Assembly: GCA_002288455.1 (NCBI GenBank)
Contig: NEUS01000016.1
Coordinates: 1-49,454, forward strand
Source: Opitutia bacterium Tous-C1TDCM
GTDB taxonomy: Bacteria > Verrucomicrobiota > Verrucomicrobiia > Opitutales > Opitutaceae
Length of the DNA: 49,454 nt
Reading direction: 5' to 3'
The position numbers and the translations under genes were made by a program. The notes below the pieces were generated by a model, which was not told where the DNA came from, did no database searches, and was given only the letters and a program-made list of their open reading frames with translations. Position 1 is the stretch's first letter. Each line of letters begins with the position of its first letter. Of this stretch, positions 42,676 through 49,454 are shown in pieces.

Positions 42676-45636
42676 ATGATCCTCGCCGTTTCCCCCCGCC
42701 GCTTCATCCTGCGTCTGTTTGCCGCCGTCTGCGGCGCCCTCGCGCTTGTTGCGGGCCACTCCGCTTCCGCCCAGTCCGGCACCGTCGCCGGCCGCGTGCT
42801 CGACGCCGGCACCAAGTCCGCCCTCCGCGGCGCCGCCGTCACCGTCGCGGGCTCCGACGTCCACGCCGCCACCGGCCCCGACGGCGAATACACGCTCACC
42901 CTCCCCGCCGGGCCGTACAACGTCACCGTCGACTACCTCGGCCTCGCGCCGAAAACCGCCGCGGTCACCGTCGCCGCCGGCGCGGTCGCCCGGCTCGATT
43001 TTCTCCTCGGCGACAGCACCGTCACGCTCGCCGCCGTCACCGTGGAAGCCTCCCGCACCGGCCAAGCCCGCGCCCTCAACCAGCAGCGCACCGCGCAAAA
43101 TCTCACCAACGTCATCTCGGCCGACTTCTCCGGCCAGTTTCCCGACAAGACCATCGCCGACGCCGTCAAACGCATGCCCGGTGTCACCGTCGAGACCGAC
43201 CGCGACACCGGCGGCGTCGAAGGCCGCTACGTCACCGTCCGCGGCATGAGCGCCGACTTCAACGCCGTCACCATCGACGGCGTCCGCGTCAACGTCACCG
43301 ACTTCGACGGCATCACGCGCCGCGTCCCCCTCGACGTCGTCTCCTCCGATGTCGCCGACCAGATCGAGGTCACCAAGTCCCTCCGCCCGGACCAGGACGC
43401 GGACTCGATCGGCGGCGCCGTCAACATCCGCACCCGCAGCGCCTTTTCCCGCAACGAGCGCACCGCCTCCTCCAAGGCCGCCGTCACCTACGCCGCGATG
43501 CTCGAGGACTACACCGCCGGCTACCCGTATGAGAATCCCGGTTACGAAGGCGCGGTGACGTTCTCCGATTTCGTCGGCCCCGCCCGCACGCTCGGCTTCT
43601 CCCTCGCCGCCAACTGGCGCGACCGCGCCTTCGTCAAACAGCGCAACAGCACCACCGGCTGGAACAACACCGCCGGCTTCCGCGCGGGCACCGCCACGAC
43701 GCCCGCCCCGCTCTCCGGCTACGTCATGGACTCCTTCGTCCTCCAGCATTTCCACGACGACCTCGAGAGCTACGGCCTCAACGGCTCGCTCGAATGGCGG
43801 CCCCTGGACGCCCACAAGCTCCGCCTCTCCGCCGGCACCAATGTCCGCCAGACCAACCGCGGCCGCCAACGCCAGGTGCTCTTCTTCCCCCTCGGCCGCG
43901 CCAGCGACAACTCCATCCCCGTCACCGTCGCGCCCACGCTCGTCGGCGACACCTACGCCACCGTCTCCTCCTCCGGCAACACCGTCCGCCGCGAGGTGCG
44001 CGACTTCGAGGAACTGCAGCAAACCTCCACCGTCGCCCTCGACGGCGAATCCCGCCTCGGCGCGTTCACCGTGAACTACCTGCTCGGCTACAATTTCGCG
44101 AAATGGGACGGCGGCAGCGGCAACGCCCTGACCGCCTCGTTCCAAAACGCCGGCTTCGTCACGAGCTACGCCCTCACGCCGGGCAACGCCCGGTTCCCCG
44201 TCGCCGGCGCCGTCCAGACCACGACCGGCCGCGACCGCAACGATCCCGGCATCGCCGGCGTCCACACCCTGCGCACCCTCAACCTCGGCACCCGCTTCTA
44301 CGACGACGACGAACTCAACGCCGCCCTCGACGTGCGCCGCGACACCGAGCTCGCCGGCTGGAGCGGTTTCCTCAAGGCCGGCGCCAAGGTCCGTTCCCGC
44401 ACCCGCGACCTCGACCAGGTCGCCCTCGACTACAGCCAGAACGCCAACTGGTCGCTCGCCGGCTACAACGGCCAGCCCGACATCCCCAATCTCATCGCCG
44501 GCTACCGCGCCGAGCGCACCGTCGGCGGCCGCTACGACTACGGCTACTTCCTCGACCCGTCCCTCGTGCGCAACGCCGCCCGCACCCTGATTTCCCGCGG
44601 CCTCGTGACCCCGCTCGCGACCAACGCCTTCAACAGCCTCTACAACGACTACTCCGCGCGCGAGGACATCACCGCCGGTTACGCCATGGCCCAGCTCTCG
44701 CGCCGCCGCCTGACGCTGCTCGCCGGTATCCGCGTTGAAACTACCGAGACGAAGTTCGAGACCTTCCGCGTCACCGACGGCGTCCCCGCCGCCATCGCCC
44801 CGCGCCGCACGCGCACCGACTGGCTGCCCGGCCTGCACGCCCGCTTCGACCTCGCCGCCAAGACCGTCGTCCGGGCCGCCTACACCGAGACGCTCGCCCG
44901 CCCGACCTTCAGCCAGCTCAATCCCCGCGAAACGCGTTCGACCACCTCCGACACGATCAGCCGCGGCAACATCGACCTGAAGCCCGTGTTCTCCCGCAAC
45001 TACGACCTCGCCATCGAGCGCTACCTCGGCGGCGACGGCTATGTCTCCGCCGGCCTCTTCCACAAGGATTACAAGCGGAACATCTACCGCTCGACCCAGC
45101 GCGCGGTCTTCGAGGGCGAACTCAACCGCATCACCGAACCGCGCAACGCCAACGGCGGCAAAGTCACCGGCGTCGAGTTGTCCTTCGACCATCGCCTGAC
45201 GTTTCTGCCCGCTCCCTTCGACGGCTTCGGCGTCACCCTCAACTACACGCACACCGACTCCGAACTCGACGCCGGCCTGCCCGCGCTCGGCGGCCGGAAG
45301 CTGCCGCTCTTCGACCAGGTCGGCGACACCTTCAACGCCAGCCTCCGCTATGAGCGCGGCCGTTTCCGCAGCCGCCTTTCCCTGCATCACCGCAGCGACA
45401 CGCTCTTCGACCTCGCCACCGACGCCGCCCTCGCCGTCGGCCGCTACGAGGCGCCGAGCACGACCCTCGACTTCACCGCCAGCTACAAACTCAAACGTGG
45501 CTGGAGCGTTTACATCGAGTTCGCCAATCTCACCGACGAACCGAGCTGGGGCTACAACGGCGACAAGAATATCCGCCTCGATTACAACGAGTACTCCGAT
45601 TGGACCGGCGTCATCGGCGTCCGCTGGAACCTCTGA
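42676..45636 (+). CDS. TonB-dependent receptor
   Basis: A 986-residue outer-membrane receptor. A signal peptide (1-32, ending SASAQ) precedes a carboxypeptidase regulatory-like beta domain (about 35-115). The plug has TIADAVKRMPGVTVETDRDTG and YVTVRGMSADFNAVTIDGVR, characteristic of the Xanthomonas/Caulobacter-type receptor group that takes up carbohydrates. A 22-strand barrel follows, ending in VIGVRWNL with a C-terminal aromatic-hydrophobic signal. The start MILAVSPRRFILRLF is the one that gives a signal peptide; an ATG 22 codons upstream is less likely. It converges with the sorbosone dehydrogenase gene. Likely an oligosaccharide importer for the degradative enzymes in this region. Confidence 0.94.
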   Translation: MILAVSPRRFILRLFAAVCGALALVAGHSASAQSGTVAGRVLDAGTKSALRGAAVTVAGSDVHAATGPDGEYTLTLPAGPYNVTVDYLGLAPKTAAVTVAAGAVARLDFLLGDSTVTLAAVTVEASRTGQARALNQQRTAQNLTNVISADFSGQFPDKTIADAVKRMPGVTVETDRDTGGVEGRYVTVRGMSADFNAVTIDGVRVNVTDFDGITRRVPLDVVSSDVADQIEVTKSLRPDQDADSIGGAVNIRTRSAFSRNERTASSKAAVTYAAMLEDYTAGYPYENPGYEGAVTFSDFVGPARTLGFSLAANWRDRAFVKQRNSTTGWNNTAGFRAGTATTPAPLSGYVMDSFVLQHFHDDLESYGLNGSLEWRPLDAHKLRLSAGTNVRQTNRGRQRQVLFFPLGRASDNSIPVTVAPTLVGDTYATVSSSGNTVRREVRDFEELQQTSTVALDGESRLGAFTVNYLLGYNFAKWDGGSGNALTASFQNAGFVTSYALTPGNARFPVAGAVQTTTGRDRNDPGIAGVHTLRTLNLGTRFYDDDELNAALDVRRDTELAGWSGFLKAGAKVRSRTRDLDQVALDYSQNANWSLAGYNGQPDIPNLIAGYRAERTVGGRYDYGYFLDPSLVRNAARTLISRGLVTPLATNAFNSLYNDYSAREDITAGYAMAQLSRRRLTLLAGIRVETTETKFETFRVTDGVPAAIAPRRTRTDWLPGLHARFDLAAKTVVRAAYTETLARPTFSQLNPRETRSTTSDTISRGNIDLKPVFSRNYDLAIERYLGGDGYVSAGLFHKDYKRNIYRSTQRAVFEGELNRITEPRNANGGKVTGVELSFDHRLTFLPAPFDGFGVTLNYTHTDSELDAGLPALGGRKLPLFDQVGDTFNASLRYERGRFRSRLSLHHRSDTLFDLATDAALAVGRYEAPSTTLDFTASYKLKRGWSVYIEFANLTDEPSWGYNGDKNIRLDYNEYSDWTGVIGVRWNL

Positions 45637-45645
45637 GCCAAAAGA

Positions 45646-45781
45646 TCATGCAGTTGAGGGTTGAGAGCTGAGGGTGAGAGATCGATCCGCCGCGCCACGG
45701 AAAACGTCGCCGAGGCCAGCAACCTGACGAACCTGACGGTTTTTGCTCTCAACTCTCAGCCAAGCTCTCTCAACTGCATGA
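45646..45781 (+). repeat. Palindromic element with 13-bp terminal inverted repeats, copy B
   Basis: 136 bp, starting 9 bp after the receptor stop codon. The ends are perfect inverted repeats: TCATGCAGTTGAG (45646-45658) and CTCAACTGCATGA (45769-45781). The left arm (45653-45680) is four 7-mers of GTTGAGA type; the right arm (45746-45780) is five of CTCTCAA type. The core contains CACGGAAAACGT (45696-45707). It is the best preserved of the three copies. Confidence 0.85.
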
Positions 45782-45876
45782 GTTCGGCCGAGCGTTGCCT
45801 TCGTTCCGAAACGAACGGACTCGGCAGCGTCTTTGACTTCTGAATTGGCGGGCGGCGGCGGATGCCGCCGGCCCCC

Positions 45877-47538
45877 TCACTTCGCCTTCAGCTGCAGCAC
45901 GCGGCCCGGCAGCCAACCTGCGCCGCCGCCGAGATTCGTCGGCCGCGTGTATTCCAGCAGATAGATCACGCCGGGCTTCGCGAAGTGCAGGTCGATCGGC
46001 CGGCCGAGCGGCGCGAGAAACGTGTTCGTCCGCGCCGTCCAGCCGCCGTCCGGCTGCCGCTCGAGGCGCAGGTGCAGGACGTCGAAGCCGTGCTCTTCGC
46101 CCGGCGCCGGGCCCGCCAGGAAACTGCCCAGCCGGCCGACGAGAAAGCCGTTGCGCACCGACTCCGGCCAGTCCGCGCCGAGCCACAGGATGCCGGCCGG
46201 CGAACTGTGCGCGTTGAACGTGCTCGTCGGTTTCCCGTCCATCAGCCCCGCCGGCCCGAGGTTCAGCACCGGCTTCACGAAGGTCAGCCCCGGCGGCGCG
46301 TCCGGGGTATGCGGATACCACTTCTTCGAAACGGGGGCGTCGCCGAACTGGTACGGAAACCCGTGGTGCCGCGGCGGCTGGCCCGGCGCCGGCGGCACGA
46401 TATGGTCCATCTCCTCGGGCGCGTGCGCGTCGGGCCCGTTGGACACCGTGAAAAGGTTGCCCGCGCCGTCCCAGCCGAAGCTGTACGCGTTGCGGATGCC
46501 GCGCGCGATTGTCTCGATCTGCGGCGTTTCGGACTTCGGGTCGAAGCGCCACATCGTGGTCGTGAGTTCCGGCTCCCCTTCCTTCGACAGCGTGGGCACG
46601 TTGCCCTCCTCGCCCCCGTCTGTCCGCGAGCCGCTGCTCACGTAAAGCAGGCCGTCGGGCCCGGTCCGGATGTCGGAGATGCCGTGCGTATACGGGCCGA
46701 CGCCCCAGGCGTAACGGGTGCGGAACCACGGCTGCGGCGCCACCGGCTCGCCCTCCGCGTCGAACGCGGAGGTGCGGAAAATCGCGACCTCGTTGGATTC
46801 GAAAGGCCGCGTCGCCACGCGCTGGTTCACCGTGATCCAAAGCCGGCCGGTTTCGTCGCGCATCAGGCCGAGGGTCTGGAACGGGCCCTTCTTCAGGCCG
46901 GGAAAATCCTTCGGCCAGATGATCTGCCGGAGATTGCCGCTCGCCGGATCGAAGCGCCACACGCCGCCCGCCTGCCCGAGGATGTAGAGTTTGCCGCCGC
47001 GGCCGTCGCTCGCCAGCCGCACCCCGAAGTCCGTGAGCCGCACCAACTCGGTCAGTTCGAAACCCGCCGGCGCCGGCGGCAGCGGCCGGTAGTCGCCCGC
47101 CTTGCGCAGGTCGGCGTAGGTCTTGAACCGCGTCGTCGCGCGCACCTCGCGCACCTCCGACTCCGTCACCGCCGGGGCCGCGTTCCCCCAGCTGTTCATG
47201 ACGTAGGTCAGCACGTCCGCCGTCTGCGCGTCGTCGAGCATGACGGCCGGCATCTGGCCGCGGTAAACTTCGCCGTTCACGGTGATCTCCTCGTTCAGAC
47301 CGGCCACGACGGCGCGGATCGCGCCGGTGCGGTTCGCCGCCAGCCAATCGGATTTCGCCAACGGCGGATAGGTGCCTTTGATCCCGGCGCCGGTCGCACC
47401 GTGGCAAATCGCGCAGTTGGCCAGGAACAATGTCTCGCCCCGCTGGAGCGCGGACGCCGGACCGGACTCCGCCGCCGCCGCCGGGACGGCCAGAGGGATC
47501 AGACCAAGGACGAGGGCGACGCGAAGGGGTGGGCGCAT
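45877..47538 (-). CDS. Cytochrome c/sorbosone dehydrogenase-like fusion
   Basis: A 553-residue exported protein with a signal peptide (1-23). A class I cytochrome c domain follows with heme site C42-A-I-C45-H46 and a likely axial Met in YRGQMPAVM. The C-terminal part (about 150-553) is a six-bladed beta-propeller of the PQQ-dependent sugar/sorbosone dehydrogenase type (YILGQAGGVWRFD, LLYVSSGSRTDGG, NPYSFGWD-like repeats). The two parts would oxidise a sugar in the periplasm and pass electrons to a cytochrome chain. A TTGACG box close upstream would give an almost leaderless transcript. It overlaps no neighbour; the next gene upstream ends 55 bp away. Confidence 0.88.
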   Translation of the reverse strand: MRPPLRVALVLGLIPLAVPAAAAESGPASALQRGETLFLANCAICHGATGAGIKGTYPPLAKSDWLAANRTGAIRAVVAGLNEEITVNGEVYRGQMPAVMLDDAQTADVLTYVMNSWGNAAPAVTESEVREVRATTRFKTYADLRKAGDYRPLPPAPAGFELTELVRLTDFGVRLASDGRGGKLYILGQAGGVWRFDPASGNLRQIIWPKDFPGLKKGPFQTLGLMRDETGRLWITVNQRVATRPFESNEVAIFRTSAFDAEGEPVAPQPWFRTRYAWGVGPYTHGISDIRTGPDGLLYVSSGSRTDGGEEGNVPTLSKEGEPELTTTMWRFDPKSETPQIETIARGIRNAYSFGWDGAGNLFTVSNGPDAHAPEEMDHIVPPAPGQPPRHHGFPYQFGDAPVSKKWYPHTPDAPPGLTFVKPVLNLGPAGLMDGKPTSTFNAHSSPAGILWLGADWPESVRNGFLVGRLGSFLAGPAPGEEHGFDVLHLRLERQPDGGWTARTNTFLAPLGRPIDLHFAKPGVIYLLEYTRPTNLGGGAGWLPGRVLQLKAK

Positions 47539-47545
47539 GGCGCGC

Positions 47546-47574
47546 GAAACTACGGGCCCGCCTCTTCCCGTCAA
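47546..47574 (-). promoter_or_regulatory. Candidate promoter of the sorbosone dehydrogenase gene
   Basis: On the minus strand TTGACG (47574-47569) is followed after 17 bp by AGTTTC (47551-47546). The predicted TSS would fall about one to two bases before the start codon at 47538, so the mRNA might be leaderless. Confidence 0.3.
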
Positions 47575-47593
47575 CGCACGGACCAACCGCGGA

Positions 47594-48991
47594 TCAGGCA
47601 ACCGGCGCGGCCGGCACTTCCCAGCCGGGCCGGTACACCCGCGTGAGCAGCGCGTTGGCGGCGGGCGAATTGGTGAAACGCAGCGCCGCGGCGTCCCACT
47701 GCAGCACGTCGGCTTCCTCCGCCGCGACCGTCAGGCGGCCGCGCGAACTCACCGGCCGCCGCACGATGCGCGTCGCGACGTTGCCGAGCTGGGCCGTCTC
47801 GCTGAGCCAACCCGCGTAGTCGAAACCGTCGCTCGTCTTCGTCCCCGCCAAAATCGCATCGATCCAGCGGTGGTAGTGGTTCAGCCCCTTGATGTCCTTC
47901 GGGTAGGCGAACCCGGCGTAATTTTCGACCGGATACAACCGCGGCCCGCCGACATGCGGCAGCACCAGGTTGCCGCGCTCGCCGATGAACAGGGAACCGC
48001 TCCGCGGCAAATCGAGATCCGCCGGCAGTTGCGCCAGCTTGCGGTCCGGCCGCAGCCCGCCGTCCGACCACGTCACCGGCAGCCGCGCCCCGGCCGTCAA
48101 TTCGTTGCCCGGAAATACATACTTCACCGTCTCCGCCGTCGGCCAGATGTGGCGGTTGATGCCGCTGTTGTCGGCCGCCACCGTGAGCGGCGCCCGCAGG
48201 CCGAGCGCGGTGAACACGGGATCGAGGATATGGCAGGCGAAGTCGCCGATCGCCCCGCCCCCGAAATCCTGCCAATCGCGCCAGGCGAAGGGGTGGTACA
48301 CCACGGGGGCATAGGGCCGCATCGGCGCGGGCCCGATCCAGCGGTCCCAATCGAGCGTCTCCGGCACCGGACCCGGCGCCGGCGGCTCGAGCAACCGCGT
48401 GCGTTCGTTGCCCGCGACCGCAACCCACGAATACACTTCCTTCACCTTGCCGATCGCGCCGTCGCGGATCAGCCGGGTCGCCAGCCGGTACTCGATCGCC
48501 GAGTGGATCTGGTTGCCCATCTGCGTCACCACCCCGGCGTTTTCCGCCCAAAGCCGCATCTGGCGCGATTCCCAGACGTTGTGCGCGAGCGGCTTCTCGC
48601 AATACACATGTTTGCCGCGGCGCATCGCCTCGATCGCCATCGTCGCGTGCTGGTGGTCCGGCGTGCCGACGATCACGGCGTCCACCTTGCTCCCGAGCTG
48701 CTCCAGCATCGCGCGGAAATCGCCGAAGTGCGGCACGCCCGGCACCGCCGCATCCGCCCGGCGGAAACGCGCCGTATCGACATCGCAGAAACCGACGAAC
48801 GCCGCCTGCGCGTGCTTCGAGACGTTGTGCAGGTCGTTGTAGCCCTGGCCGTCGACGCCGATCGCGGCGACTTGCACGCGGCTGTTCGGATTGGCCGCGC
48901 GCAGCACGGCGGGGAACCCGACGGCCGCGGCGGCGATGGCACTCTGGCGGAGAAAACGGCGGCGGCTCGGGCAGGTCACGGTCGAGTTCAT
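47594..48991 (-). CDS. Tat-exported Gfo/Idh/MocA oxidoreductase
   Basis: A 465-residue protein with a Tat leader (RRRFLRQSAIAAAAVGFPA, cleavage near VLRAAN). The Rossmann start is VQVAAIGVDGQGYND, then VIVGTPDHQHATMAIEA and the EKPLAHNVWES motif with the catalytic Lys. The C-terminal domain has GGGAIGDFACHILDPVF, resembling exported oxidoreductases of the glucose-fructose type. It is similar in layout to the ones at 30819 and 35334. It is 55 bp upstream of the sorbosone dehydrogenase gene on the same strand, and the two may form a transcription unit. Confidence 0.93.
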   Translation of the reverse strand: MNSTVTCPSRRRFLRQSAIAAAAVGFPAVLRAANPNSRVQVAAIGVDGQGYNDLHNVSKHAQAAFVGFCDVDTARFRRADAAVPGVPHFGDFRAMLEQLGSKVDAVIVGTPDHQHATMAIEAMRRGKHVYCEKPLAHNVWESRQMRLWAENAGVVTQMGNQIHSAIEYRLATRLIRDGAIGKVKEVYSWVAVAGNERTRLLEPPAPGPVPETLDWDRWIGPAPMRPYAPVVYHPFAWRDWQDFGGGAIGDFACHILDPVFTALGLRAPLTVAADNSGINRHIWPTAETVKYVFPGNELTAGARLPVTWSDGGLRPDRKLAQLPADLDLPRSGSLFIGERGNLVLPHVGGPRLYPVENYAGFAYPKDIKGLNHYHRWIDAILAGTKTSDGFDYAGWLSETAQLGNVATRIVRRPVSSRGRLTVAAEEADVLQWDAAALRFTNSPAANALLTRVYRPGWEVPAAPVA

Positions 48992-49200
48992 GGGGCGCGG
49001 ATGCGGCGAGCGTTTCCCCGCCCCTGCAGGCGTCAAGACCCGTCCTGCCCGCCGGCAGGTCCGATCGCACCTGCTCCGGCCGTAAAATCCATGTCTAGAA
49101 TCCGCTGCGTAACATTACGATTGTAGGCGTGCGTAGGACTACCACGGTGCCGACCCGGCCGATCTCCGGCCATCCGCAGTCCATCATCCATCATTCCACC

Positions 49201-49454
49201 ATGCAGACCAAAAACACCAAGGGCTTCACCCTCGTCGAAATCATGATCGTCGTCGTCATCATCGGCCTCCTGGCCGCGATGGCGATTCCCGCTTTCCAGA
49301 AGGTGCGCGTCGCCTCCCAGGACAAAGCCGTGCTGAACAACGCCCGCCAGATGGCCGCCGCCGCCGACCAGTACTACCTGGAAAACGGCGCGACCTCCGC
49401 CAACTCGTCCAGCCTCGTCGGCGCGACGAACTACGTGAAGGCCCTCAACACCGT
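49201..49454 (+). CDS. Type IV prepilin-like protein (partial)
   Basis: The first 84 codons of a pilin or pseudopilin; the window ends inside the gene. The N-terminus MQTKNTKGFTLVEIMIVV has the prepilin peptidase site between G and F, with the conserved Glu at position 5 of the mature form, followed by the hydrophobic alpha-1 helix (VVIIGLLAAMAIPAFQKVR). The residues DQYYLENG resemble short pseudopilins of the verrucomicrobial type. There is a 209-bp gap to the divergent Gfo/Idh gene. The leader contains a small inverted repeat (CGTAA at 49108-49112, TTACG at 49115-49119). No clear sigma-54 site is visible. Confidence 0.93.
   Translation, partial: MQTKNTKGFTLVEIMIVVVIIGLLAAMAIPAFQKVRVASQDKAVLNNARQMAAAADQYYLENGATSANSSSLVGATNYVKALNT

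Noticed and set aside
49084..49200. Sigma-54 promoter for the prepilin gene
   Set aside because: No GG-N10-GC pair at the expected spacing with flanking TGGC and TTGC could be made out.

Overview
The window is very GC-rich, densely coded DNA that looks like a chromosomal segment of a Verrucomicrobiota bacterium, most likely near Opitutaceae. This placement is inferred from gene content and not from a marker-gene comparison. The supporting content is: four Gfo/Idh/MocA oxidoreductases, three of them with twin-arginine leaders; secreted sulfatase, sialidase and sorbosone-dehydrogenase-like enzymes; a large TonB-dependent receptor; MreB/C/D with PBP2; and a type IV prepilin. Most leaders are pyrimidine-rich and lack a clear Shine-Dalgarno sequence.

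Layout. 1-3.1 kb (minus strand): a DUF362 protein, an isolated nuoA, and a three-part protein with a PTS-EIIA-like domain, a middle domain and a diadenylate cyclase domain. 3.3-8 kb (plus): dnaG and rpoD, a small lipoprotein and tatA, closed by a clean intrinsic terminator. 8-11 kb (minus): a CPA2 antiporter with two RCK_C domains, an EthD-like protein, and the apparent remnant of a molybdenum hydroxylase gene. 11.1-15.5 kb (plus): mreB-mreC-mreD-mrdA. 15.7-20.2 kb (minus): a MoxR ATPase, DUF58 and transglutaminase operon. 20.3-26.4 kb: mixed small metabolic and secreted genes (nucleoside phosphorylase, CE7 esterase, LamG protein, TIM-barrel isomerase). 26.6-36.9 kb: a catabolic and envelope region with a membrane protein, sialidase, LTA-synthase-like sulfatase, metallo-beta-lactamase fold protein, classical sulfatase and two Gfo/Idh proteins. 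37-42.6 kb (plus): serine hydrolase, TspO, Gfo/Idh and two SDRs. 42.7-49 kb: TonB receptor, cytochrome c/sorbosone dehydrogenase and a fourth Gfo/Idh. The window ends inside a prepilin gene.

How the genes fit together. One half is core machinery: replication and transcription initiation, cell-wall elongation, and c-di-AMP with K+/H+ antiport. The other half looks like periplasmic carbohydrate and sulfated-glycan breakdown fed by a TonB receptor. TatA lies in the same window as several proteins with Tat-type leaders.

The most unusual signal is not a gene. Seven of the eight convergent gene junctions carry elements built from short units, usually exactly 7 bp long, arranged as inverted arms around a 40-90 bp core. 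The remaining junction (tatA/antiporter) has an ordinary terminator. The unit sequence changes from locus to locus (GTTGAAA, GTTGAGA, GCGGTAA, GGTTTCC, GTTTTGG types), but the 7-bp period usually persists. Three copies share terminal inverted repeats and a core, like a small mobile palindromic element. No divergent junction in the window carries one. I do not recognise this family by name.
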